Assembly (NCBI RefSeq): GCF_001886715.1
Contig: NZ_CP018082.1
Span: forward strand, 3,410,001-3,474,000
Direction: 5' to 3'
Length of the DNA stretch: 64,000 bases
Origin: Nocardia mangyaensis
Lineage (GTDB): Bacteria; Actinomycetota; Actinomycetes; Mycobacteriales; Mycobacteriaceae
A program made the translations under genes and the position numbers. The notes beneath the pieces were generated by a model that was given only the letters and a program-made list of their open reading frames with translations, did no database searches and was not told the DNA's origin. This document shows, in pieces, positions 1 to 8,204 of this stretch (its first letter is position 1; each line of letters opens with the position of its first letter).

Positions 1-460
1 CCGAACTGGCCCACACCCCGGCCAGGTAGCCCTGCACCTTGGCCCGTTCGGTAAGGGTGTAGAGGTCTCCGGCGATCACCATCGTCATCGGCTGGATCGC
101 CCCGGCGCCGATACCCTGGATGGCCCGGAACACGATCAGGCCCACCATGCTCGTGGCGAGCCCGCACAGCAGCGAGCCCAGCGCGAAGACCGCGATCCCG
201 ACCAGGATCACCGGTTTGCGCCCCACCATGTCGGCGAGCTTGCCGTAGATCGGCACCGTCACCGCCTGGGCGAGCAGATAGATCGAGAACAACCAGGGGA
301 ACAGCGCGAATCCACCGAGGGTGTCGGTGATGGTGAGCACCGCGGTGGCGATGATGGTCGAGTCGAGCGCGATCAATCCGGTCGCGAGCATCAGCGACGC
401 GAGAATCGGGCCCCGCTCGGAGCGCAGGCCGATGGCCGGACTCGCGGTCTCCGTTGCCAC
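1..460 (-). CDS. MFS drug-efflux transporter, DHA2 type (N-terminal part)
   Basis: The first ~153 residues of a major facilitator superfamily transporter are present; the C-terminus lies beyond base 1. The GTG start at 460 is preceded by GAGAGG seven bases upstream. The reading has the 14-TM EmrB/QacA signature: an early helix with LDSTIIATA, then a loop with GKLADMVGRKPV (motif A) and a third-to-fourth helix region with RAIQGIGAGA, typical of proton-coupled multidrug exporters. It would sit in the cytoplasmic membrane. Substrate cannot be inferred. No regulator gene is adjacent within the window. Confidence 0.85.
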   Translation of the reverse strand, partial: MATETASPAIGLRSERGPILASLMLATGLIALDSTIIATAVLTITDTLGGFALFPWLFSIYLLAQAVTVPIYGKLADMVGRKPVILVGIAVFALGSLLCGLATSMVGLIVFRAIQGIGAGAIQPMTMVIAGDLYTLTERAKVQGYLAGVWASS

Positions 461-601
461 CGGCGATCCTCTCGTTGCTTCGACTGACCACTCTGGACAA
501 CGTATCGATGCCGGGACTGTTCCCGCCCGGTGTTTTCCCAGGATGTGACACGATCGGCCGCCCGCGCTGTCGTGCGGTGTGGTTCGCGTCGCGCGAGGTC
601 G

Positions 602-1141
602 TCAGTCGCGGCGCGATCCCGCCACCCACACAGGTCCGGTGAGCAGCCAGATCACGGTGATCACCCCGAGCGTGCCGAATACGCCCATCAGCTGCTCGCG
701 CTGCTCGGTGTCGGCCACCGTGTAGCTCAGCGCTACCGTCAGGACGGCGGCGATGGCGGCGGCGCCGAGCCAGCGGGCGAAATCGGCCCACTCTTTGCGG
801 GACCGTTCGGGACCGTATTTCGGGACCTTCACCGGCGCCGGTCCGCCCGCGAACCGGTAGGCGAAACGCTCGTCGAGCCACTGGATGATCCGGTGCCCGA
901 ACATCACGGTGCAGCCCAGGTAGATCCCGGCCAGCCGGTGCGCGAAGCCCACCTCCCCACCGCGATGCAGATCGATGGCCACCGCGACCACGAGCACGAC
1001 ATCGAGCACCGGCACCAGCGCCAGCGTCACCAGGCCCGCGCGCGGCAGCCGGACCGCGTAGCGCAGGAGCAGACCGCCGACGACCAGCACCCAGAAGCCG
1101 ATCTCGCAGCCCAGGATGGTCACCAGCACCGGGTTCGTCAT
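602..1141 (-). CDS. Conserved integral membrane protein, unknown function
   Basis: A 179-residue hydrophobic protein with about five predicted membrane segments and a polar stretch between the third and fourth carrying GGPAPVKVPKYGP. The ATG at 1141 is chosen because GAGGA lies nine bases upstream; an in-frame ATG at 1150 abuts that site. It is divergent from the sensor kinase gene with ~110 bp between them, so they may share a control region. Similar proteins are common in actinobacteria as I remember them, but I know no assigned role. Confidence 0.7.
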   Translation of the reverse strand: MTNPVLVTILGCEIGFWVLVVGGLLLRYAVRLPRAGLVTLALVPVLDVVLVVAVAIDLHRGGEVGFAHRLAGIYLGCTVMFGHRIIQWLDERFAYRFAGGPAPVKVPKYGPERSRKEWADFARWLGAAAIAAVLTVALSYTVADTEQREQLMGVFGTLGVITVIWLLTGPVWVAGSRRD

Positions 1142-1251
1142 CTCGTCCATTCCTCGACTGTGGCAGGCACACCGGTCCGCGGTCGTCGGGCTTTCCGCTC
1201 GCCGCGGGTCCGCCTTTCGGAGGACCCGAGACTTGGCGCGCGTGTGCTGGA

Positions 1252-2409
1252 ATGGGGGACATGTCTTCGTCGCGCGCGCCCATGAGTCGGCTCGCGGACG
1301 TGTTCGACAGTTCGACCACGGCCGCGGTCGGCATCTTCCTGGTCGGGCTGTTGCTGTGGGCCGCCGGGGGCTGGGCGGTCGTGGCGAATGACGACGTCTA
1401 TCCGCCGCTGGTGAAGCTCGCTCTGCTGTCCACGGCGTTCGCGATCCAGCTGACCGCGCAGCAACGGCCCGCACTGGCCTTCGGGCTGATGGTCGCCCTG
1501 CTGGCCGGGGATCTCGCGGTGAGTCCGTCGCTGCCGCTGTGGATCGCGCTGGCCGACGTCATCTTCCTCGCAGTCAGCAAGGGATCGGACCGGTTGGGCG
1601 TGGTGGTCGTCTGGTTCTCGCTGATCCTGACCCTGGGCGGGGCGCTCCTGGCGGCGGCCCTGCTCGATGTTCGGGTGGGGCTCTATGCCGCCTTGGCCGG
1701 AGTGGCGCTGACCTGGTCACCGCTCGGCTACGCACGGGCCGTGCGGGCCTCACGCCGGATGGCGCGGATGGAGCGCGAGGCGGCGCGCGCCCAACTCGCG
1801 GTTCTCGACGCCGAGCGTTCGGCCGCCCTCGGCGACGAGCGTCGTCGGCTGGCGCGCGACCTGCACGACACAGTGGCCGGTCACCTGTCCGCCGTCGCGA
1901 TCCTGTCCGAGGTGGCTCAGAAGGAACCGGGCAACACCACCGTCCTGCGTTCGATCCGGGCGGGCAGCCTGGCCGCGCTCGAGGAGATGCGCGCGACGAT
2001 CGACCTGCTGACCTCTCCCGACGACACCGCCGTCACCACCCGACTGTCATCGCTGGACGGATTGATCGACGCGGCGAAAGCGGCAGGCGCCGCGGTGGCC
2101 GTGCACCGGGCCGAGGGTCTGGAATTGCCCACCGCGGTCGAAGCCGTGATCACCCGCATCCTGGGCGAGGCCATCGCCAACGCCACCAAGCACGCCCCCG
2201 GCGCGCCCCTGGACATCGACCTCCGTCGTGACAGGACCCGCCTGGTGATCACCGCCTCGAATCCGATCGAGCCCGGTGCCCGCACCGGCGAGGGAAACGG
2301 AGTGCGCAACATGATGTTCCGTGCCGAATCGATGGACGGCTCGCTCACCGCCGACGCCGAGGACGGCATCTGGCGCGTCTGCGCGCGCATCCCGCTGGGG
2401 GCCGCGTGA
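1252..2409 (+). CDS. NarL-family sensor histidine kinase
   Basis: 385 residues. The N-terminal ~155 residues form about five to six membrane helices with almost no extracytoplasmic domain, suggesting sensing within the membrane. A short coiled stretch (about 165-195) leads to a HisKA_3 box with RDLHDTVAGHL, placing the phosphorylated histidine at H205. The HATPase domain has an N-box asparagine near N310 and a glycine-rich box GEGNGVRNM near 346-354. The stop overlaps the start of the response regulator gene by four bases, so the two are translationally coupled partners. The start is uncertain: ATG codons at 1261 and 1282 are alternatives and none has a strong ribosome-binding site. Confidence 0.9.
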   Translation: MGDMSSSRAPMSRLADVFDSSTTAAVGIFLVGLLLWAAGGWAVVANDDVYPPLVKLALLSTAFAIQLTAQQRPALAFGLMVALLAGDLAVSPSLPLWIALADVIFLAVSKGSDRLGVVVVWFSLILTLGGALLAAALLDVRVGLYAALAGVALTWSPLGYARAVRASRRMARMEREAARAQLAVLDAERSAALGDERRRLARDLHDTVAGHLSAVAILSEVAQKEPGNTTVLRSIRAGSLAALEEMRATIDLLTSPDDTAVTTRLSSLDGLIDAAKAAGAAVAVHRAEGLELPTAVEAVITRILGEAIANATKHAPGAPLDIDLRRDRTRLVITASNPIEPGARTGEGNGVRNMMFRAESMDGSLTADAEDGIWRVCARIPLGAA

Positions 2410-3053
2410 CGGTGACGGTGCTGGTGGCCGACGATCACGCCACCATCCGCGCGGGCCTGACCATGCTGCTCGAGTCCTCCGGACAGGTGCGGGTGGTCGG
2501 CGAGGCCGCCGACGGCGTCGCCGCGCTCCGGCAGGCCCGCGCGCTGAGCCCCGACGTGGTGCTGATGGATGTGCGGATGCCGCGCGTCGACGGACTGGCC
2601 GCCACCGCCGCGGTGGTCGCCGAGACGAACGCGAAGGTTCTGGTGCTCACCACCTTCGCCATCGACGAATATGTCCTCGGCGCCCTCTCGGCGGGCGCGA
2701 GCGGCTTCCTGCTCAAGTCGGTCGGCGGTGACGAACTGGTCCGCGCGGTGCTGGCGGTGGCCGAGGGCGACGCGGTGCTGGACCCGAAGGTGACCCGCGC
2801 GGTGATCGCCGCCCTGCCCAGGACCACGGCCCTCGCACCGCCCGATCTGTCGACACTCACCGACCGCGAGCGGCAGGTGCTCGCCGGCCTCGGTGCCGGC
2901 CTGTCGAACCATCAGATCGGCACCCGGCTGCTCATCGGGGAGACAACCGTGAAGACCCACGTGTCCCGGGTGTTGACCAAACTGGGCGTCCAGTCACGTG
3001 TGCAGGCCGCGATCATCGCGACCCAGGCCGGTCTCGAATCGCACCGACCCTGA
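2406..3053 (+). CDS. LuxR/NarL-family response regulator
   Basis: 215 residues. The receiver domain has the acidic pair D9/D10, phospho-acceptor D55 in LMDVRMP, switch threonine T82 and K104 in FLLKS. A C-terminal LuxR-type helix-turn-helix (about 148-210) contains TDRERQVLAGLGAGLSN and GETTVKTHVSRVLTKL. It starts with GTG in a GTGA overlap with the upstream kinase, which is almost certainly its phosphodonor. The target genes are not evident; the divergent membrane protein upstream of the kinase is one candidate. Confidence 0.93.
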   Translation: MTVTVLVADDHATIRAGLTMLLESSGQVRVVGEAADGVAALRQARALSPDVVLMDVRMPRVDGLAATAAVVAETNAKVLVLTTFAIDEYVLGALSAGASGFLLKSVGGDELVRAVLAVAEGDAVLDPKVTRAVIAALPRTTALAPPDLSTLTDRERQVLAGLGAGLSNHQIGTRLLIGETTVKTHVSRVLTKLGVQSRVQAAIIATQAGLESHRP

Positions 3054-3114
3054 ACGCGGCGATGCCCCGGCACCAAGAGATCGGTTCCGGGGCATCGGGG
3101 TGTCGGGGCGGCGT

Positions 3115-3261
3115 TCAGCGTGCTGGATGCGGGTCGGACTGGTCCGGACTGTTGCGGCGGGATTCAAACCAATAGGTCAGCGAAACCGTGGCGTAAGACG
3201 CCACTACCACTGCCGCTGTCACCAGAAGAAACGCGACGATCAAGGGAATCAGGAAAGCCAT
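3115..3261 (-). CDS. Small single-span membrane protein
   Basis: A 48-residue protein: MAFLIPLIV begins a ~25-residue hydrophobic helix that is followed by an aromatic-basic boundary (YWFESRR) and a short polar tail. The ATG at 3261 has a strong Shine-Dalgarno, GAGGAGG, at good spacing, which supports translation despite the small size. Topology would be N-out or hairpin-free with a cytosolic basic tail. It is convergent with the response regulator gene. Function unknown; I recognise no family. Confidence 0.55.
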   Translation of the reverse strand: MAFLIPLIVAFLLVTAAVVVASYATVSLTYWFESRRNSPDQSDPHPAR

Positions 3262-3447
3262 GTGCCCTCCTCGCGGTACGGTAGATGTGCGATGAAGGTG
3301 GTGGTCAGCGCCTCGTCGCGCCGATTTCTGGACATGCCCCGCGCGTTCGATTCTAGGGCCACGGCGCGACCACGGCACGACCCCGCGGGTGTGATGGCGG
3401 TCATGATCCGTGCGGAGTGTCGCCCAGGCCACCGAAGTGTCCTGAGG

Positions 3448-3459
3448 TTGAATGTTCAA
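3448..3459. promoter_or_regulatory. TTGAA-N2-TTCAA palindrome upstream of small membrane gene
   Basis: A 12-bp perfect dyad with five-base arms lies 75 bp upstream of the 3535 start, in an AT-richer patch of a ~270-bp intergenic region. Dyads of this shape are typical of small dimeric repressor sites, but no cognate regulator is adjacent. The rest of 3262-3534 shows no recognisable gene. Confidence 0.3.
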
Positions 3460-3534
3460 TAGATCTGGGGTTCTACCGCGTCACGAGTTCTCGACATCGG
3501 CTTCACCACGAACAACCGACGAAGGAGCACGATC

Positions 3535-3831
3535 GTGAGCATGATCCTGGCCGCACTGCACGACACCTACGGCATCGCCGTCGCCCAGGTGGGCAACCCG
3601 ACGCCGGAGGCACCGCCGATGGCCGACAAGGTTATGCAGCTCAGCCGGTACTTCACCTGGGGAATCCTGCTCTCCGGCGTCACCGCCATCACCTACGGCG
3701 GTGGTCGCTTCGCCTGGGAGAAGTGGAACGGCGGCGGTCTGCAGTCGCCGAAGATGATCGCCAGCGCGATGGCGGGCGGCGCGGTCGCCACCAGCGCGGG
3801 CACGATCATGAACGCCGTCATCGGCGCCTGA
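3535..3831 (+). CDS. Small two-helix membrane protein, pilin/TrbC-like layout
   Basis: 98 residues from a GTG at 3535 with GAAGGAG seven bases upstream; an ATG two codons in is the alternative. A ~30-residue polar leader with PTPEAPP is followed by two hydrophobic helices (about 40-58 and 73-95) joined by a short loop with GRFAWEKWNGGGLQSPK. This layout resembles VirB2/TrbC-type small membrane subunits of secretion or conjugation machines, but no other such genes are nearby, so the resemblance may be only architectural. Function unknown. Confidence 0.6.
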   Translation: MSMILAALHDTYGIAVAQVGNPTPEAPPMADKVMQLSRYFTWGILLSGVTAITYGGGRFAWEKWNGGGLQSPKMIASAMAGGAVATSAGTIMNAVIGA

Positions 3832-3983
3832 CAACCCCGCCCGTGGTGTGCGCGCCACGGGCGATACGCGCCACCGGGGCCTACGCGGTGGCATCGACGC
3901 CGACGGCCTCGCCGCGGCGGTGATCTGCTTCGTCCCCGATATGCCTGTTGCCGAGGTCTTTCGGCCTGCCTACGGTGGCCGGT

Positions 3984-4430
3984 ATGACGCTGACCGAGAT
4001 CGCTGCCCTGCCCAAACCGACCACGGAGGTCATGCGCCGCCGCGCCCGCGCCGCCGGACTGCCGACGCGCGAATACCTGCGTCGCGAATTGTTCGCGCTG
4101 GCGCAGCGGCGGATCGCACTGGACGGCGTTGTCGACTTTCTCGCTGCCGAGCGGCCGGGCCATCCGTCTCCGGCCCCCGATGCCGACGCCGCGGCCGTGA
4201 TCCACGCCTACGAGCTGCCCGCGCACGTGTGGAGCGTCCTTGCCGATCGTGCCGCAGCATCGGCGATTTCGCTGGCCGACTACATGCGCCAGGAGTTGAT
4301 CACCTCGGCTCGCCGCAGCACGGTCGCAGATGCCCTGCTCGAGTTCGACGAGGTACTCGAGCGGGACCCGAGCCTGGTCATCGACCGGGAAGCCGTGGCC
4401 GCATCCATCCGCTACGCCCGGGGCGAATAG
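3984..4430 (+). CDS. Orphan double ribbon-helix-helix antitoxin-like protein
   Basis: 148 residues made of two related halves about 69 residues apart. The first has PTTEVMRRRARAAGLPTREYLRREL (split here as PTTEVMRRRA and AGLPTREYLRREL) near 12-36; the second has ELPAHVWSVLADRA and SLADYMRQEL near 78-105, each followed by a short helix (ALDGVVDFLA and VADALLEFDEV). Each half looks like the FitA/VapB antitoxin pattern of strand, helix and a YxRxEL helix. A single chain could thus form the DNA-binding dimer unit by itself. No PIN-domain toxin gene is adjacent. Start at 3984 is preferred over the upstream in-frame ATG at 3948 because similarity begins there. Confidence 0.65.
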   Translation: MTLTEIAALPKPTTEVMRRRARAAGLPTREYLRRELFALAQRRIALDGVVDFLAAERPGHPSPAPDADAAAVIHAYELPAHVWSVLADRAAASAISLADYMRQELITSARRSTVADALLEFDEVLERDPSLVIDREAVAASIRYARGE

Positions 4431-4466
4431 GCGCCCACTCGGGCCCGGTCGCCGCATCCCGGACCT

Positions 4467-4545
4467 GGACTGTTGATCACCAGGCTCTGGTGGCGTGCGC
4501 TACTCGGGGCGGATGCTTCCCTGGGCGCCTGGTGATCAACTGTCC
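4467..4545. repeat. 19-bp inverted repeat with 41-bp loop between convergent genes
   Basis: Left arm 4467-4485 and right arm 4527-4545 are reverse complements at 18 of 19 positions (core TTGATCACCAGGC). The repeat lies between the 3' ends of the antitoxin-like gene and the serine hydrolase gene. It could fold into a long-stem hairpin in either transcript, but there is no T-tract, so it could equally be the terminus pair of a small lost element or a protein-binding site. Confidence 0.6.
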
Positions 4546-4569
4546 AATGTTGTATCGGGCAGCCTGGAC

Positions 4570-5820
4570 TCAGACGTGGAAGAACTGGGCGGTGGGGGAC
4601 ACGGGTGGGAAGGTGCCCGAGATCTGGGCGACCAGTTTCGCGGGGCGATCGGTGTCGGTGGTGGCCTTGCCGCTGGTGAGGATGGCGCCGGCGAGGTTGC
4701 GGGCGGGGTCGGCCCAGCCGTACTGGGTGGTCAGGCCGCTGCGGCCGAAGTGGGTGGCGGTGTCGCGGCCGAACTTCGAGCGCCGGGCGCCCAGTTCGAA
4801 GCCCGCGCGGCTGACCCGGCCCGCGAGGCCGGGCAGGCGGTCGGCGGGGGCGATCGCAGCGCGCAGGGCGTCGGGATCGATGATCCGTGTTCCGTCGAGT
4901 TCACCACCGCGTGTGAGGATTTCGTAGAATCGGGAGAGTTCCTCGGCAGTCGTCACGAGGTTGCCGGAGGGGAGTTCGGCGGTGAGGAATGCGTCGTTGT
5001 CCCGCTTCGACACTCTGTCCATCCCGCCGCCGAGCGCCTTGCGCGCCAAGAACATCGACAACCGCGATGTCGGCGGCCCGGTCTTCACACTCGGCACGAC
5101 CTTGCCGACATCGGCCGGATCGACCCCGAAGTTGGTCCACCGGAAGCCCAGTGGCGTCAGCACCTGCTCGTCGAGGTGTTCCCGCATCCGCTTGCCGGTG
5201 GCCCGCTGGACGAGTAGCCGCTGAATCAATCCGCTGGTCAACGCGTGATAGACCCGGAATCGGCCCGGTGGCCAGCTCGGCACCAGGTCGGTGAGCGCCG
5301 CGCGAGCCAGATCCTCGTCGAGCACCACCTCGGCACCCTTGTAGGGCGGGGTGATGAACGGGATACCCGCCGAATGCGAGAGCACATCAGCGATGGTGAT
5401 CGTGCCCTTGCGATGCGCGGCGAATTCCGGAATGTAGTCGCACACAGGGTCGTTCAGCGCGAAGGCGCCCTGTTCGGCGAGCATCGACATCACCGTGGCG
5501 GCCACCCCCTTCGCGGTGGAGAATCCGCAGAACGGGCTCTCCGGCGTCACCAGGATCTTCGCGGCGTCCGGCCCATCCTCGGGCGCGTTACCCCACCCGT
5601 GCCCGATCGCCCGGTTGAGCACGACCTTGCCGTTGCGCCGCACACACACCTGGATGGCAGGCGTCGTCCCCATCCGGTACCACGCCCGTACCGATTCCCA
5701 CACCGCCTCGACTTCGCGCGCCGACGACCCGGCATCCCGCGGATCGTCCTCGTACCCGATGGTCGTCACCGCATCGAGATCCTCGAGGACCGTCACCAAC
5801 GTCCCGCCCACTGCACTCAT
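4570..5820 (-). CDS. Serine hydrolase of the beta-lactamase/EstB family
   Basis: 416 residues, the usual length for PF00144 esterases and penicillin-binding-like hydrolases. The catalytic S-x-x-K motif is STAK with S101 and K104 after FCGF, followed by the conserved helix and DVLSHSAGIP near 148. The second motif tyrosine lies in YHALTSG (about 190). The C-terminal motif is FGRSGLTTQYGW in place of the classical KTG/HxG, as in esterase-like members. There is no signal peptide, so it is probably cytoplasmic. It likely cleaves small esters or acts as a carboxylesterase; beta-lactam hydrolysis is not implied. Confidence 0.85.
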   Translation of the reverse strand: MSAVGGTLVTVLEDLDAVTTIGYEDDPRDAGSSAREVEAVWESVRAWYRMGTTPAIQVCVRRNGKVVLNRAIGHGWGNAPEDGPDAAKILVTPESPFCGFSTAKGVAATVMSMLAEQGAFALNDPVCDYIPEFAAHRKGTITIADVLSHSAGIPFITPPYKGAEVVLDEDLARAALTDLVPSWPPGRFRVYHALTSGLIQRLLVQRATGKRMREHLDEQVLTPLGFRWTNFGVDPADVGKVVPSVKTGPPTSRLSMFLARKALGGGMDRVSKRDNDAFLTAELPSGNLVTTAEELSRFYEILTRGGELDGTRIIDPDALRAAIAPADRLPGLAGRVSRAGFELGARRSKFGRDTATHFGRSGLTTQYGWADPARNLAGAILTSGKATTDTDRPAKLVAQISGTFPPVSPTAQFFHV

Positions 5821-6097
5821 CCCACCACACTAACCACGCGCCCACCCACCCCTGGCCCGCCGACCGACCCCTCCCCACCGCCCGTCTGTCCCGATGACTC
5901 CACCATCGCACCCACCTGAGCTGCGCCGTCCAACATCTCGCGCGGTGTCCCGCGCGTCGAGTCCGTGGCCCGCGCTGACCCCGGGCGCGTGATCGATGAG
6001 TCCTTCGTCGCACAGCAACGGCGTCGCGCGACCTGCGCGATTCCGGTCGGGAACGGCTATCGCCCCATCCGGGCGCACGCCGGACGTGCCTGCGGGC

Positions 6098-6772
6098 TCA
6101 GGGCTGGCCGGGGTTGAGCACGATGAACAGCCCGTTCGCCTCGGCGCACAGGCGCTCGCCGTCGTGCATGGTCGCCCGCAGGTACACCTTGCGCCCGTCG
6201 CGGCGTTCGGCGTGCGCGCGGACGGTGAGCGGGCGGTTGAGCGGGGTGATCGAGCGGTAGTCGATGGTCAGCGACGCGGTGCGGGTCACCGCCTTGGTGT
6301 GCAGGGCCGCGGTCATGCCGAGGATGTCGTCGAAGGCGACGGCGATCTGCCCACCGTGCGCGGCGCCGTTGCCGCCGAGGTGGAAGGTGCGGAAGACGAG
6401 CTCGGTGGTGACGCCCTCGCTGCTGCCGCTGACCACCGTGTACGGCGGCAGCGTGATGTTGCCGCGCGCGGGCAGGTCGGTGCGCGTCCAGCTGGGCGAT
6501 GACCACTCGTCGACCACCGCGGTACCGAGGCGGGCATTGAGCTGCTCGAGGGTCGAGATCGCCTCTTTGGCCAGCTCGTCGGAGGGATTGACCAGGCGTG
6601 CCCGGTCCATCAGCTCGCGCACCTGTTCGATCAGTTCGCCGTAGTGTGAGCCGCCCGCTGTCTTGTCGGCGCCTTCGTCCTTGCGCGCCTGGATCAGCTC
6701 GGCCATCGGTCGGAACCCGCCTTCGTGGTGCGCTTCGTCCGGGAGCGAGTTGCCGACCTGTGTATCGTCCAT
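6098..6772 (-). CDS. PaaI-type hotdog-fold thioesterase
   Basis: About 224 residues from ATG 6772 (a GTG at 6820 would add 16). An N-terminal helical section (to ~residue 80) precedes one hotdog domain with the conserved segment HLGGNGAAHGGQIAVAFDDILGM, which gives the HGG motif and the catalytic acidic residue on the central helix, then RTASLTIDYRSITPLNRPL and a C-terminal strand. These features fit acyl-CoA thioesterases of the PaaI/DUF4442-like group. Substrate unknown. It faces the HAD phosphatase gene divergently across ~190 bp. Confidence 0.8.
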   Translation of the reverse strand: MDDTQVGNSLPDEAHHEGGFRPMAELIQARKDEGADKTAGGSHYGELIEQVRELMDRARLVNPSDELAKEAISTLEQLNARLGTAVVDEWSSPSWTRTDLPARGNITLPPYTVVSGSSEGVTTELVFRTFHLGGNGAAHGGQIAVAFDDILGMTAALHTKAVTRTASLTIDYRSITPLNRPLTVRAHAERRDGRKVYLRATMHDGERLCAEANGLFIVLNPGQP

Positions 6773-6965
6773 ATGCAACACGTTATCGCTGCCGAGCTGG
6801 ATGTTCGCGTCGGGTGTCACCTACGCCGCACGCCCCGTGACGGGGCTCACGACGGGCGGGTCGGTCGATTAGTCTGGAACTCGATTATCGAGCAGGTCTG
6901 GACCTAGACGGAGAGTCGGCGCACCGGGGTGGTGCCCTCCGTGTGAGCGGCGAAAGGCTGGGCGT

Positions 6966-7616
6966 ATGGGTATCGCGGCGGTTGTGTTCGACATGGACGG
7001 TGTGCTGATCGATTCCGAATCGGTGTGGGAGCAGGTCAGACACGAGTACGTCGACCTCAAAGGTGGTCGGTGGCAACCGGATTCGCAGGTGAAGATGATG
7101 GGGATGAGCACCGTCGAGTGGTCGGCCTATCTCGCCGACGATCTCGGTGTCGCCGAGCCGGCTGATCAGGTGGCCGCCGATGTCATCGACCTGATGGCCG
7201 ACAAATACGCCCATCACGTCCCGCTGCTGCCCGGCGCCGTCGAGGCGGTGCGCCGGTGCGCCGAGTCCTGGCAGCTCGGCCTCGCCAGCTCGTCACCGGC
7301 CACTCTGATCGACCTGGTGCTGGCGAAATCGGGCCTGATCGACGCCTTCGCCGCGGTCCTGTCGACCGAGGAGGTCGGTCGCGGCAAACCAGCGCCCGAT
7401 GTGTACCTGACCGTCGCGCAGCGCCTCGGTGTCGACCCGAAAGACTGTACTGCCGTGGAGGATTCGACCAACGGATTGCGCTCGGCGCACGCGGCGGGGA
7501 TGCGGTTGATCGCCGCGCCCCGTCCGGACTTCCCGCCGTCGCGCGAGGCGCTGGCCCTGGCGGATGTGGTCATCGACGGTGTCGACCAGCTCACCACCGA
7601 AGTCGTCACCGGCTGA
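6966..7616 (+). CDS. HAD-superfamily phosphatase, beta-phosphoglucomutase-like
   Basis: 216 residues. Motif I is VFDMDGVLIDS with nucleophile D9 and acid/base D11; motif II is LASSSP near 105, motif III lysine lies in GRGKPAPDVYL near 140, and motif IV acidic pair is in AVEDSTNGLRSA near 165. The helical cap inserted after motif I is of the type found in phosphoglycolate and sugar-phosphate phosphatases/mutases. AAAGG sits eight bases before ATG 6966. The following gene starts four bases after the stop and is probably co-transcribed. Confidence 0.9.
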   Translation: MGIAAVVFDMDGVLIDSESVWEQVRHEYVDLKGGRWQPDSQVKMMGMSTVEWSAYLADDLGVAEPADQVAADVIDLMADKYAHHVPLLPGAVEAVRRCAESWQLGLASSSPATLIDLVLAKSGLIDAFAAVLSTEEVGRGKPAPDVYLTVAQRLGVDPKDCTAVEDSTNGLRSAHAAGMRLIAAPRPDFPPSREALALADVVIDGVDQLTTEVVTG

Positions 7617-7620
7617 TCGC

Positions 7621-8202
7621 GTGATCCTCACCGACCGTATCGCGCGGGCAGTCGCCGCCGGGGTCGTGATCCAGGTCTTCCGGCGGTGGGCCAAGCCCAG
7701 GGTGCGGGCCGGTACCCGCTTGCACACCAGTGCCGGCGTCGTCGAGATCGTCGGCATCGACCCGATCGCCGCGCACGACATCTCCGACGCGGACGCACAC
7801 GCGGCCGGTGAGCGTGATGCCGAGGTGGTGACGGCGAGCTTCCGCGGTTCTCCCGACGACCCGGTCTACCGGATCACGGTGCGTTACGCGGGCCCCGACG
7901 AGCGGGTGGAATCGAGTAGACGGGTCGATCTTTCCGCGAGCGACGTCGAGGACATCACCGCCGCGCTCGCGCGCTTGGACCGAGCCAGCCGACGCGGGCC
8001 GTGGACCGCCGAAGTTCTCGCCGCCATCGCGTCCCATCCTCGTGTTCGCGCCGCCGAGGTGGCGGTTCTGCTCGGCCGGGACAAGGATTCGCTGAAACTG
8101 GACGTCCGCAAACTCAAGAACCTGGGTCTGACCTGGAGCCTGGACATCGGCTACGAGATCTCACCGCGCGGCGCGGCGTTCCTGCGCGCGAGCGAGAGCT
8201 GA
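7621..8202 (+). CDS. ASCH-like domain protein with C-terminal winged helix, unknown function
   Basis: 193 residues from a GTG just after the HAD gene stop. The first ~75 residues carry a beta-rich module with RRWAKPRVRAGTRLHT and a later segment DDPVYRITVRYAGPDER, which together resemble the ASCH/PUA-like RNA-binding fold. The C-terminal ~80 residues, starting near GPWTAEVLAAIASHP, read as a winged helix: RAAEVAVLLGRDK, then LKLDVRKLKNLGLT and SPRGAAFL. It looks like a conserved actinobacterial family that I cannot tie to a function; nucleic-acid binding is an inference from the two folds. Confidence 0.7.
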   Translation: MILTDRIARAVAAGVVIQVFRRWAKPRVRAGTRLHTSAGVVEIVGIDPIAAHDISDADAHAAGERDAEVVTASFRGSPDDPVYRITVRYAGPDERVESSRRVDLSASDVEDITAALARLDRASRRGPWTAEVLAAIASHPRVRAAEVAVLLGRDKDSLKLDVRKLKNLGLTWSLDIGYEISPRGAAFLRASES

Positions 8203-8204
8203 GC

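Noticed and set aside
530..1285. Long plus-strand frames opposite the 602-1141 membrane gene
   Set aside because: His/Arg/Gln-rich antisense shadow typical of high-GC DNA; the minus frame has membrane helices and a ribosome-binding site.
4570..5820. True beta-lactamase (resistance gene)
   Set aside because: STAK is present but the KTG triad is not, there is no signal peptide, and length and motifs match esterase-type members.
5817..5936. 39-codon minus-strand frame ending in an ATGA overlap with the serine hydrolase start
   Set aside because: No Shine-Dalgarno and a Gly/Val-rich composition expected of random GC-rich DNA; the overlap may be chance.
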